Origin: Quercus robur
Lineage: Eukaryota; Streptophyta; Magnoliopsida; Fagales; Fagaceae
Direction of reading: 5' to 3'
DNA: 64,000 nt
Assembly (NCBI RefSeq): GCF_932294415.1
Contig: NC_065541.1
Span: 67,176,695-67,240,694, forward strand
The notes below the pieces were generated by a model. It was not told where the DNA came from. It saw only the letters and a program-made list of their open reading frames with translations, and searched no databases. Positions 9,839 to 19,710 of the stretch are shown here, in pieces. Position 1 is the first letter of the stretch. Each line of letters starts with the position of its first letter. The position numbers and the translations under genes were made by a program.

Positions 9839-12800
9839 TCAAAACCTGTTCTTCTTAAAACAAATTATTACAAGTTTCTGCTTCATCGGTTCAAAACATA
9901 CAAGAGAAGGAATACAAAATCTTCGTGTCAAAAAGTTTGGTGCATGTAGGCAAACTGTCATGACATGCTCTCCAAATAAAGTTCTTAATCTTAGGTGGAA
10001 TCTGGGTAGCCCAAATTCCTCCCCAAAAGGAGTGAAGCCGAGAAGGATTAGAGGATGAGGCTTGATTTCCTTTAGTGTTCCTTTCAATTTCAAGTTTGTA
10101 GGAAATATGCACTTCGTACCGAGAACTCACCAGATTTGTTCCTAGTCCAGATTAAAGAGTCATCAGGTCTTCGAAAACTTAAAGGAATGGCTTTGATGAT
10201 AAAGGCTTCAAAAGGGTAAAATATTGTATCAATGAGTATCTTTTTCCATCGTGGGTGCGGAGATAAAAAGTTCATTAAATCATCTACTCTTGCTTCAGGT
10301 GGCAGAATTGTTCTAGGAGAAAGAAATTTCTGATTGGTTTCAGAGGGAAGCCATTTTTCTGTCCAAATGTTAATCAAAGAGCCATCACCCACCCTCCATC
10401 GGCTACCTTGAATGATAAGATGTTGCCATTGAGTAATGCTTCTCCAAGCATACGAAGAATGATTAGGAACAGCAGCCTCTAAAAATGAAGTATTGGGAAA
10501 ATACTTGGCCTTATAAACTTTGTAGAACAAAGAGTCCTGGTTGTTTAGAAGCCTCCAACACTGTTTAGCCAGCAAGGCTAAATTAAAACATTTCAGATCT
10601 CAAAATCCCAATCCGCCATTCTTTTTTGCTAAACATAGTTGTTTCCAACTCAACCAATGCATTTTGTTTTCCTCATTCTTCTGACCCTACTAAAATTGTC
10701 CCATCATCGAATTAATATCCTCACAAAAACCTATGGGAAGGAGAAAATAGTTCATAGCATACACCGGGATAGCTTGAGCTATTGATTTGATAAGAACCTC
10801 TCTACATGTCTGTGATAGTAGCTTGTTTCTTCCCTCTTCCAATAATTAGAGGTAACCCCAAATATTTTTCAAGTGGCTTATTGGCAGTAGAATTTAAGAA
10901 ACGCCTAATGTCCTCCCTTAAAGCAAGAAGAGTATTGGTGCTAAAAAATATTGAGGTTTTATTGCAATTTATTTTCTGACCTGATGCCAATTCAAAAACA
11001 TGAAGAATTTCCTTGATAGTGTGACACTCAAATATATAAGCATTACCAAACAGTAAGTTATCATCTGCCAATAGGAGATGGGTGATCTGAGGACCTCCAC
11101 GAGAGATGCTGACCCCATGTAACTGTCTATGATGAGCAATGTTCCTTAGTAAAGCCGAGAAACCTTCAGTGCATAAGAAGAATAAGTGGGGCAATAGGGG
11201 ATCCCCCTGACAAATGCCTCGAGAAGGTCTGATAAAACCTGAAGGAACTCCATTAACCAAGACAGAATAGGATACAGAAGAATTCCCTACCATGATGAGA
11301 TCAACCCACTTAGGATGAAACCCCATCTTTAACATCAAAGCCTGCAAGTAATCCCATTCCACCCTGTCGTAACCTTTACTCATATCAAGCTTGAGAGCCA
11401 TATGCACAGTGTTCCCTTACCTTTTAGACTTCATGTAATGCAAAGTCTCAAAAGATATAAGGATATTATCGATGATCACTCTGCCTGCTACAAATGCACT
11501 TTGACTCTTCGATATAATTTCGCCTAAGATCTTCTTAAGTCTGTTGGCTAGGACTTTAGAAACAAGCTTGAAAATGACATTACATAGGCTGATGGGTCGG
11601 AATTGAGACATGAGTTCTGGATTCTTTCTTTTTGGAATCAGGGTGATATGTGAAAAATTAATGCTTTGCAAAATCTTTCCAGAATTTATACAATCAAGCA
11701 CAACATTAGAAACATCAGTACCAACAATATGCCAATATTTTTCAAAAATAAAGGATTCATAATGTCAGGCCTAGGTGCTTTTGTTGGATGCATTTGGAAT
11801 AATGCTCTCTTCACTTCCTCATGTGAGAAATCAGCCAACAGCATATTGTTCATATCAGGGGTAACCACTTCACGAACGTGATGAATTACCTGTTGGAAGG
11901 AACTAGTGGAAGCACTAGTGAACATTGATTGGAAGTACTCAGCAGCTATCCTCTTCAAATCTTTCTGTTAAGTGTGGCAGGTTCCAGATGAGTCTCAGAG
12001 TTTCTGGATCTCATTGCTCCTTCTTCTCTGTGAAGCCACTGCATGAAAATATTTCGAATTGTGGTCTCCATCCTTCATCCATGAGATTTTTGAATGCTGA
12101 TGTCAGTAAGTATTTTCCTAAGCAATTAGCTCATTGAGTTCATCTCTGATGGCATTCCTTGCATAAGAAAGCTACTGATTGGAAGGATTTGACTGACATT
12201 CCAACTCCAAACTTGTAAGTAAATTCCTCTTTTCTGATATAAATTGTATAAGCCCCCTTGTGTTACTACTACCCCATTAGAGAAGGGCTTTAATCTTCTG
12301 AGTTAACCGGAACATTGGAGTACCTCATTGTAATGTATCCCAACTAGACTTGATAATGTCTTCACAGTTCGGATCACGCATCCAAAATGCTTCGAACTGA
12401 AATAATCTGTGTTTCTTGAAAGAAGAGTTTCCATCTAACGTATGGAGTTTTACCACCAAAGCCATGTGATCAGAGAAACCAAATGGAATGTGTGACATTT
12501 TAGAATGAGGAAATAAATCAAGCCACTCCAGATTATACAACTCGCGGTCAAGTCTTGCATAGACCAGATTCCCTTCGAACCTTTTATTGCACCATATAAA
12601 TTTTGGGCCACTAAAACCCAAATCAAGTAAAGAGCAATCATCTACAGGCCTTGTGAATTCTGCAATTTGATTGTATGGTCGAGAACCACTTCCACAATAC
12701 TCATCAGGATGTAGGATCTCGTTGAAGTCACCAAGTAAGAGCCAAGGAAGAGAGAATAACGCGTGTAATTGACACAATAAATCCCAGGATTCACCTCTCT

Positions 12801-13134
12801 GTGATGTTTCAGGATGTCCATAAAAACCAGTAAAGTGCCAAATGACACCATTCTAATTTATCAGAGCATCAATATGGTGTGGAGAAGATTTTTGAACATC
12901 AACATCCATATTATCCCACCACAATAGGGCTAGGCCAGCCCCCAATCCGATTCTAGGTACTTCAAATCCATTCTGAAAATTTATTTTTCTCTTCAATCTT
13001 CTAAAATCATCCCTATCCAGCTTAGTTTCAGAGAGAAAGAGAACCTTGGGGTCTTCTTCGCTTATTAAGCAATGGAGCTCTTGTATTGCCTCTAGGATCC
13101 CAAGCCCACAACAGTTGAGGCTTAAAATTCTCAT
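9839..13134 (-). pseudogene. LINE ORF2: APE endonuclease, reverse transcriptase, zf-RVT
   Basis: ORF2 starts MRILSLNCCGLG at 13134, the standard apurinic-like endonuclease opening, with ETKL downstream. A TAG near 12853 separates this from LLLGDFNEIL, LDRELYN and FGFSDHMALVV (catalytic D/H motifs). Reverse transcriptase pieces follow in several frames: INFSHITLIPKRKNP, FRPISLCNVIFKLVSKVLANRL, KSQSAFVAGR, LKLDMSKGYDRVEWDYL, GICQGDPLLPHLFFLC and LLLADDNLLF (the catalytic ADD). The zinc-binding tail covers about 9839-10575 (SRWRVGDGSLINIWTEKWLP, IPPKIKNFIWRACHDSLPTC). Several stops and frameshifts break it. Confidence 0.8.
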
Positions 13135-13299
13135 GTAGGAGAGGGAGAGGGGAGAGTATCCCTAATGAACAAATGCTGACCTACCTGATTATCACACTTT
13201 ACAGCTAATTTTTTGAGAACTGGTGACCCTTGCTGTGAGAAGTCAGACTGAGAACATTTTAATGAATGTGAGGGGGTTTCATGAGCTTCAGTTGATGAA

Positions 13300-14671
13300 G
13301 GATTATTGGATTATCGAAGGATTCGCTTCCAGGAGTGTAGAGATGATTTTTTGCCCAGATAATCCTCTATAATAGATGGGGATAATTCAATATCAACATC
13401 ACAATTTGAAAAATTCCCACTTGAATCTTTTGAACTTATCCCAACCATGTTTTGTTGATTTCCTTCCAACAACAGATTCCTTTCACTCAAAGATTATGGC
13501 TTAGGAAGCAATTCCTTCCCCATACGTATCGAAGAGGTTTTGACTGAATCACTAACCTCAGTAGAGGTAGTATCCGAATAGAGTCCCATTGTGATTGGGA
13601 TCATCTTCGAATTTATGGATTGTGGAATTTTATTCAAATTGAAATTTGTATTTGAAAGAGGGATAGGGATTGCAGCATTATTGGAATTTGAATTTAAATC
13701 AGGATTCTATAATTCAAAGATACCTGTTTCTCTGAGATCCTCAAAGAGTTATCCAACTGAGAGATAGCTATTGTTGAAATCAGCTTTCCGACCAACGAGG
13801 GTTTAATCATCTGTGACTGGTTTGGGGAAGAAGCTCTTTCATCATCCTCCACTTCTAATATCAGAATGTCTTCATCAACTCCATCACCGATTTTCGGATG
13901 GTTGAAAGATTGTTTACCTCAACTGCTTCTTGGACCCACTGCTTGAAGCCACAGTCCAAACTGAAAGTCCTCGTCATTCGCCGAAAGACACCCTTTCTTG
14001 ATACTTTGACATTCACGCTCTTGGTGTCCAAGAATTCCACATCGGTAGCAAAAAGTAGGAAGTCTCTTGTATTTGAAATAAATGCACCTCTTGTCAACGT
14101 TTTCAATTTGAAGCATCTTCCCTCTTATCAACGGTTTTGTAATGTCAATATCTACCCTCATATGAAGGAAAGGGCCCCATGCAAGGCCACTCTTAGGAGC
14201 GTCAATTAAAAGCAAAATACCAATCTCATTGGCAATGTGGTTACCAACGAAAATATTCATGCTTTTTATTGGGATATTGAAGACCTTGATCCAAAAAGGA
14301 GACCGTTGAAATTTGACATTACCTAGACTAAGATCAACATCAAAGCGTTTCAACAAAACCAGTCACTTGTCAAAAGACCATGGACTTTTGTCCAGAACAT
14401 CATTCATGTGCTCCTTAGTGACAAAAATTGCCAAAAATAAATTGCTCCCCACTTCTTTGATGGTTACCCAATTAGGACCTCTCCACAACTGTTGAAGGGT
14501 GGACTTGAAAGCCTCCTTGTTAAAGTCTTTATTAGTCTGTAACCTAAACAAAAGGCTAAATTGAGCTTGTTCCTTTGATTGTGCTACATTTTGAGAATTG
14601 ACTGACAATACTCCTTTTTCCTCTTCAGAGAGACTAAATTTCTTCCAAAGTTCTTCCATAGATGAATCCAT
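13300..14671 (-). pseudogene. LINE ORF1: DUF4283-like region plus CCHC zinc knuckle
   Basis: The frame starts MDSSMEELWKKFSLSEEEKG at 14671, typical of plant L1 ORF1 proteins. It continues with the DUF4283-type region (WVTIKEVGSNLFLAIF, SPFWIKVFNIPI, AWGPFLHMRVDIDI) and ends with a zinc knuckle of CX2CX4HX4C type in PTFCYRCGILGHQERECQ. Two in-frame TGA codons interrupt it: one near 14363-14365 after WSFDK and one near 13919 after GPRSS. In both places the same frame continues with plausible ORF1 sequence; C-to-T decay at CGA is a simple explanation. It likely formed the RNA-binding particle protein of the element. Confidence 0.75.
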
Positions 14672-15162
14672 ATAGGGGACTAAGAATGGTAAGCTGAAAC
14701 GAGCAAAAATGAAAGGGTTGCATGTGGAAGAAATTATGAAATAGGTGATAGTAAATAATAGGGGGGTCTAAAAGAACAAGGAGAAAGGAGAAAAAACAAA
14801 CGTATGAGATCCCCTACTACGATCAAAAGGACCTGATCAAAGAGGTTGGAATCTTGCGTTTGAAAAAACACAAGTTAGTAGCTTTTACTGCCCACGACTA
14901 CTAAGAGCCAAGGAGAGAGAAGTTGTTTATTGTTCAAGGTTATTGTTAGACTATTATTGGTTGTATAGATATGGCATATGCATAGAAAATATATATATAT
15001 ATATATATATTAATCGTCTTATTTTTTACTCAACCCCCCAAATATAAATTTTTGGCTCTACCACTAATAGTAACATTCTTCTTCCCTTATATTTATGTTG
15101 GAGTCCACAAATTAAATTCATAGTGGATACTTGAGTTCACCGTGAATATGAGAGGGTGGAGT

Positions 15163-15436
15163 ACCAAGGGTCCATTTGGATACAACTTATTTTCGTTGAA
15201 ACTGAAAACTGAAAACATTGTAGTAAAATAATTTTTAAATGTGTGAATAGTACCGTGGGACCCATTTTTAATATTTTTTAACCCGTTAACAGTGCTAAAT
15301 AGTGCATGAACAATACTCAACAGTGCGTGAACAGTGCTCTTATCCCTTAAAGCAGAAACGCGTGCAGGGGAAAAAAAAAAAAAAGGTAAAACGCAAAACG
15401 CAAAACGTGCATTTCATCCGAATCCAAACACTCATC
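15163..15436 (+). mobile_element. MITE, about 270 bp, same family as window position 1 and 22350
   Basis: The ends are AAGGGTCCATTTGGATAC and, at the right, CCGAATCCAAACACTC, a loose inverted pair around TTTGGAT. The interior contains ATTGTAGTAAAATAATTTTT, GTACCGTGGGACCC and repeated AACAGTGC. The copy near 22350 shares GGGTCCCACGGTAC and TTTGCTACAG in reverse orientation. It has no coding capacity. I could not fix a target-site duplication. Confidence 0.6.
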
Positions 15437-15633
15437 AAGTCACCATACTTCAAGATTATCTAATAATTTTTCGTCAAGTCAGCCAAACAACAATTTATAA
15501 GTAGGTTTTTTTTTTTTTTGTAAAAAAAATTCTCTAATATTTTTTTATATAATAAATTATTTATTCAAACTTTTTCTTATTTTTTTTTTTAAATAACATT
15601 ATTAATTAAGTTTTAATATTTAAGTTTTGTTAA

Positions 15634-15970
15634 TGGGTAAAACACTATTTTGGTCTCTAAACTTTAACAAAAAATATTTTCCCGTCCATAAACATTATGA
15701 AGTTCATATTTAATCCCTAAACTTTATAAAGAGTTTTTTCAATAGTTTAGAGACAAAAATAGGGATAAAAAAGAATTTTTTTTAATAGTTTAAAGATAAA
15801 AAACAAACTTTTAGTAAAGTTTAAGAACATAAATAAAAAATTTTCATTAATTTAAGGACAAAAGATGAATTTTTCAATAGTTTAGGGACGAAGAATGAAC
15901 TTCTTAAAGTTTAGGGATGAAAACAAATTTTCGATAAAGTTTAAAGACCAAAATAGTATTTTACCCTACA
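15634..15970 (+). mobile_element. Inverted-repeat MITE, about 335 bp
   Basis: The left end is GGGTAAAACACTATTTTGGT, then CTCTAAACTTTA. The right end, reverse-complemented, is GGGTAAAATACTATTTTGGT, then CTTTAAACTTTA. These are terminal inverted repeats of about 32 bp with three differences. The interior repeats variants of AGTTTAGGGACGAA several times, so the element could fold into a long hairpin. It is non-coding. The superfamily is uncertain because no clean target-site duplication is visible. Confidence 0.7.
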
Positions 15971-16289
15971 TTTTGTAATAAGTTTTTACCAATTTTTTAA
16001 ACACTATTTTTTGGGCTTATATAGTCAATATTCGTTATAATAAAATTTTGAATTACTACCATTGTTATCTTTCTAATGTAAATTCAATTAATTTTTATAT
16101 CATTCTTTGTCTTTTTTTAAGATTTTTCATATCTAGTTCAATATTTCTAGTATACAATTCTAATAATAAATAAATATTATATACAAAATAAACACTACAT
16201 ATCTTCAACATAATAATAATAATAATAATAAAGTAAAATATTATAATCTAATTTATCAAATGCACTATTACAATTCCACTTAATAATAT

Positions 16290-16723
16290 TGATGATGCCA
16301 AAATCGTCAGTTGGGTCACTTGTCAAATCCGGAGCATTAGACAATCTTGCAGGACCTGCAAAATAAAGGAGGGACTGATCGAAGAGACCACCGGGTTGTG
16401 CCCGGTGGGGGAGCCTCCGATGCTTAAGTTAGTACCAACCCATATATTGTGTATATAGACAGTGTTTTGTAGTAGTTTTTTGATGTACCTTAGCGAATGG
16501 ACAAATTGTCCCTTTTATAGGTGACTTAGGTAGCCGTTGGACATAAATAAGGGTGATTATTACCCTAATTGTAACGTTCTTTGTCTTGATGAGAGGGTTT
16601 AAGGCCTTTGATGATCATTATTGAAGGTGTTGAGCGGTTACTCATCTATCTTTGATGGCCAACTAATGACGCAAAGACCGTCCATTAAGATGGACAACCT
16701 TAATAATTTTTATGGACTCATCA
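16290..16723 (+). mobile_element. Solo LTR (fossil), 434 bp, with 5 bp TSD
   Basis: The segment begins TGATGATGCC and ends GGACTCATCA, so its ends are TGATGA...TCATCA. It is flanked by AATAT at 16285-16289 and 16724-16728, a perfect 5 bp target-site duplication. A stem-loop CCACCGGG-TTGTG-CCCGGTGG lies at 16388-16408. There is no internal region, as expected after recombination between the two LTRs of a full element. The family is not assigned. Confidence 0.75.
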
Positions 16724-16728
16724 AATAT

Positions 16729-17138
16729 AATCACTCAACAATCTCAACTTGTCAAAACAAACACAAATTCAATATATAACTTGATAAATTAATACCAACT
16801 AAACCAAGATTAAGTTTATATAGATAAGTATATAATTTTTGAAAAAAAGATAAATTAAAAAAAACTTTAATTTACTTAAAAATGAGTTTTAATTTGCCTT
16901 GAATAAAGTGATACGTGAAAGGATTTATAGTTACCAGACAAACCCCAATTACATGACATGTCAATTATGATATTTTAGTTAATATTGACTTATAAAAAGA
17001 TCAAATTTTAGCATTTTTAAATCTATATTATGAATATACAGTTGAGATTTCAGCGTTTAATTTGAATCTAATATTAAACTTGAAATTTTATTATGTAAAT
17101 ATTGTTATATTCTATAGCCTATACACGAAATTTTCAAG

Positions 17139-17171
<33 letters not shown>

Positions 17172-18900
17172 ATTACATAAAGAATTTAAGATTATTTTAT
17201 CATTTTCTCCTTTCAATAAAAAGTCATATTTCTTCTTCTTCTATTTTTTCCAAACTTTGCTTTAGTTTTAAAGGTTTTTTTTTTTTTTTTTTTGAAACAA
17301 TTTTTAAAGGTTTCGAATCTTAAAATCATTATTAAAATATACGAAGGTTTTAATCTCATTAATTAATTGTTTACACTTTATGTAGTAAGTACAATGTCAA
17401 TCCAACTACACTTTGTTAATATTTTTAGTTGTGGCGGCTACAAGTAGTCTGTTCGTTCTAACTTCTAACTTTCTAAATTAAGCATTTGTTTTCGAGTATT
17501 AACACGCAATGAGATCTCGTAATGGCCAGCTATGCGTGCCACGTCAGAAGAGAGATTGAATATGCTGATGTGTAAAGCACACATTGCTGATGTGTAATTG
17601 GCCAGGCTTTGTGAATTGCGAGCCGCGGGCGTGTTTTGGTGTGGCACCGACCAAATTGCATGCATTTTCCACGAGTTAAGCTTGTGTTTGTCTTTGTCTT
17701 TGTCACTCACGCTCACGCCCTTTTTAGTCACTTGCTGGGGCCCACTTCCCAAATATATTTACTTTTATTTTATGCAATGCAATTGTATAATTAATATCTT
17801 ACATTTTACATGTTATTTCTATTTTCTAACAAAATTAAATTAAATTCATGTAAAATGTGATTATTTCATTACTTATTTTTAAATAAGAAATTTAGAATTG
17901 AAATGTGACAATGCTTTAGTTTGATAAAGTAGTAATCATTATAGTATAAAATAAAATAAAATAAAAACTCATAAATTCAAATTTTTATTGTATTTTAAAA
18001 AAAAATCACAAAAATTTGAGGGGTGAATAGATAAGATTTGTGATAAGATTTTACCACCAAACCATGCTAGATTTGATCATTAAGTTTTTTAGGGAAGCTA
18101 TATTTTTTATGATTTTGATTAAGTGTTGATGTAGTAGATTGCGCACTTATCTACCATTCCACTAAAAGACTCCAATTTATTTAAAAAAAAAAAATTTGAT
18201 AGCATCCACTTATTTAAAATTATTGAGTCGGTAATCAATTTCTGTTTTTTTAAAAAAATTAATTTAATAATTTTGAATAAATGTAAATTTTTTAATAAAA
18301 TAGTGAACCACGTCATTTGTCCACGTATAACTTATAATTTCTTATAATTAAGTGCGCAATCTTCACTCTTGAGCATATATTGCAAAGTGCACAAAGTTCG
18401 TGTGTTCAACTCGTGGACAAACGCTATTTACACGTTCTATTTCAACCAGACCACGTTCCGGTCCATGCTGGCCACTCTTCTCTCCAATACGGTAGGTTCC
18501 ACTATAACCCACTCAACCCACCCAATACATTCTCTCATCCACACACGTAAGGCAGTCAATCTAAATAATTTGGAGTATCCAACGGCTGAAATCAAAGGTT
18601 GCATCAGATTCGAATAGCATCACAAAGCAGGCAACCAGAATGAATGTGAATTTCGTAGCTTCTTCGACCAGCGTAGCGTTAAAGACCACGACTCTTCAAC
18701 ATTGATGGAGTTGAACAAAACAACGCGAACGGAAGTCACTCAATCCTGACCAACCAAGACAGCCAAATTATCCACACTTTAAATATGATACAATAATAAT
18801 CAATAAAACCCCTCCAACCAGAAACACGTTCGCGTTTCTTAGAGGCAAAAGCGCAAACACATTAATAAATACAGAATCTTTGTAGGCCATCTCTCATCGT
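16729..18900. other. AT-rich intergenic stretch and upstream region of the next gene
   Basis: A-runs (17139-17168) and poly-T runs are present. No exon is supported up to 18900. The last 500 bases before the gene at 18901 are less AT-rich and are likely its promoter; a TAATAAATA box lies near 18861-18869, about 35 bases before the start codon. Confidence 0.4.
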
Positions 18901-19593
18901 ATGGCTTCCACTACTTCGTCCAATCTCAATCTGGGTCTTCGTTTTGGAGCGAATCGTGATGGATTTTCGAATCGATTGGGTCAAGGGCCGTGTTCTTTGG
19001 CGACCAAGAGCAACGACGCCGTATGGAGAGGAATTAGACGAAGAGGAAGAATTTCGATGTCGATGACGACGGCGATGGAGGCCAAGACTGGTTCAAAGAA
19101 AGTGGAAACGAGAAACAATAGCGAAAAAGGGAAACTGGGTCATGAAAAGCTGGACGAATGGATGACAAGGTCGGTGGTGGAGATCGTGAGGAACCTAAGG
19201 TCGGCACCGCTAATGGTACAAGTACACGCAGAGAATAATAGTAGTAAGATGTGGTTGGAGACGGAGAAGGCGGAGGAGGAGAAGTGGGGAATGGTGAAGA
19301 GAAAGTGGGAGAAAGGAGAGGCTCCAATGCCGAATGGACTAATATTGGTGGAAGAGCTTGGAGAGGTAGAGAGGAATATAGAGAGTGAGAGGGTGTGGGG
19401 GATAGTGGTGCAAGGGAGAAAGGAAGAGTGTGGTGGTGGACCATTGTGTTATTTGTTGAAGACCACAAGCGTTGCGTCTGGGTTGGGAATGTGTTGCACC
19501 CACTTCAGTTTGGTTGAGGTGAAGGGGTTCAGGGAAAGCGCTGTGTCACAGCTCAAGAATTCTTGGTTGGTGCAGGCTGCCTTCTCCCTATGA
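18901..19593 (+). CDS. Predicted plastid-targeted plant protein of unknown function, 230 aa
   Basis: This is a single-exon ORF. The first ~60 residues are rich in Ser, Asn, Arg and Gly with few acids (MASTTSSNLNLGLRFGANRD, IRRRGRISMSM), which fits a chloroplast transit peptide. The conserved part follows: KLDEWMTRSVVEIVRNLRSA, PLMVQVHAE, WGMVKRKWEKGEAPMPNGLI, WGIVVQGR, CYLLKTT, GMCCTHFSLVEVKGFRE and LKNSWLVQAAF. I remember this as a plant-only family (catalogued, I believe, as DUF7804) with no known biochemical role. The sequence shows no membrane segment and no catalytic motif I recognise. The start is the first ATG of a frame that opens straight into a transit-like N-terminus. The opposite-strand ORF at 19034-19468 is only a shadow of this gene. 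Confidence 0.8.
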   Translation: MASTTSSNLNLGLRFGANRDGFSNRLGQGPCSLATKSNDAVWRGIRRRGRISMSMTTAMEAKTGSKKVETRNNSEKGKLGHEKLDEWMTRSVVEIVRNLRSAPLMVQVHAENNSSKMWLETEKAEEEKWGMVKRKWEKGEAPMPNGLILVEELGEVERNIESERVWGIVVQGRKEECGGGPLCYLLKTTSVASGLGMCCTHFSLVEVKGFRESAVSQLKNSWLVQAAFSL

Positions 19594-19652
19594 TTTCGGA
19601 TTTCAATTGTATATTTGCACATAACTATTATTCCTTATTTGTTGGCCAGGAG

Positions 19653-19690
19653 TTCATCAAAAAAAAAAAAAAAAAAAGTTCATCAAAAAA
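19653..19690 (+). mobile_element. Short A-tailed insertion with 16 bp TSD, internally repeated
   Basis: ATTTGTTGGCCAGGAG occurs at 19637-19652 and 19691-19706. Between the copies lies TTCATC plus A-run, then GTTCATC plus A-run. The outer repeat is a perfect 16 bp target-site duplication. The inner repeat AGTTCATCAAAA (19651 and 19677) suggests a second event or tail slippage inside the first. It lies just past the 3' end of the gene at 18901. Confidence 0.65.
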
Positions 19691-19710
19691 ATTTGTTGGC
19701 CAGGAGCGCC

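Larger units (their letters stand above)
9826..14940 (-). mobile_element. Nearly full-length L1-type LINE, degenerate
   Basis: On the minus strand this carries a 5' leader (about 14672-14940), ORF1 with a zinc knuckle and ORF2 with endonuclease, reverse transcriptase and zf-RVT segments, in the normal L1 order. The 3' end at about 9826-9838 is a short A-rich run (AAAAAAAGAAAA). The RNase H region seen in the LINE at 6335 is missing, so the element either belongs to an RNase H-less group or is shortened at the 3' end. No target-site duplication was found by eye. It is inactive: both ORFs are broken many times. Confidence 0.85.

Noticed and set aside
19034-19468. 144-codon minus-strand frame rich in Pro and Ser
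   Set aside because: It is a shadow of the plastid-protein gene at 18901-19593, whose coding strand has the transit peptide and conserved blocks.
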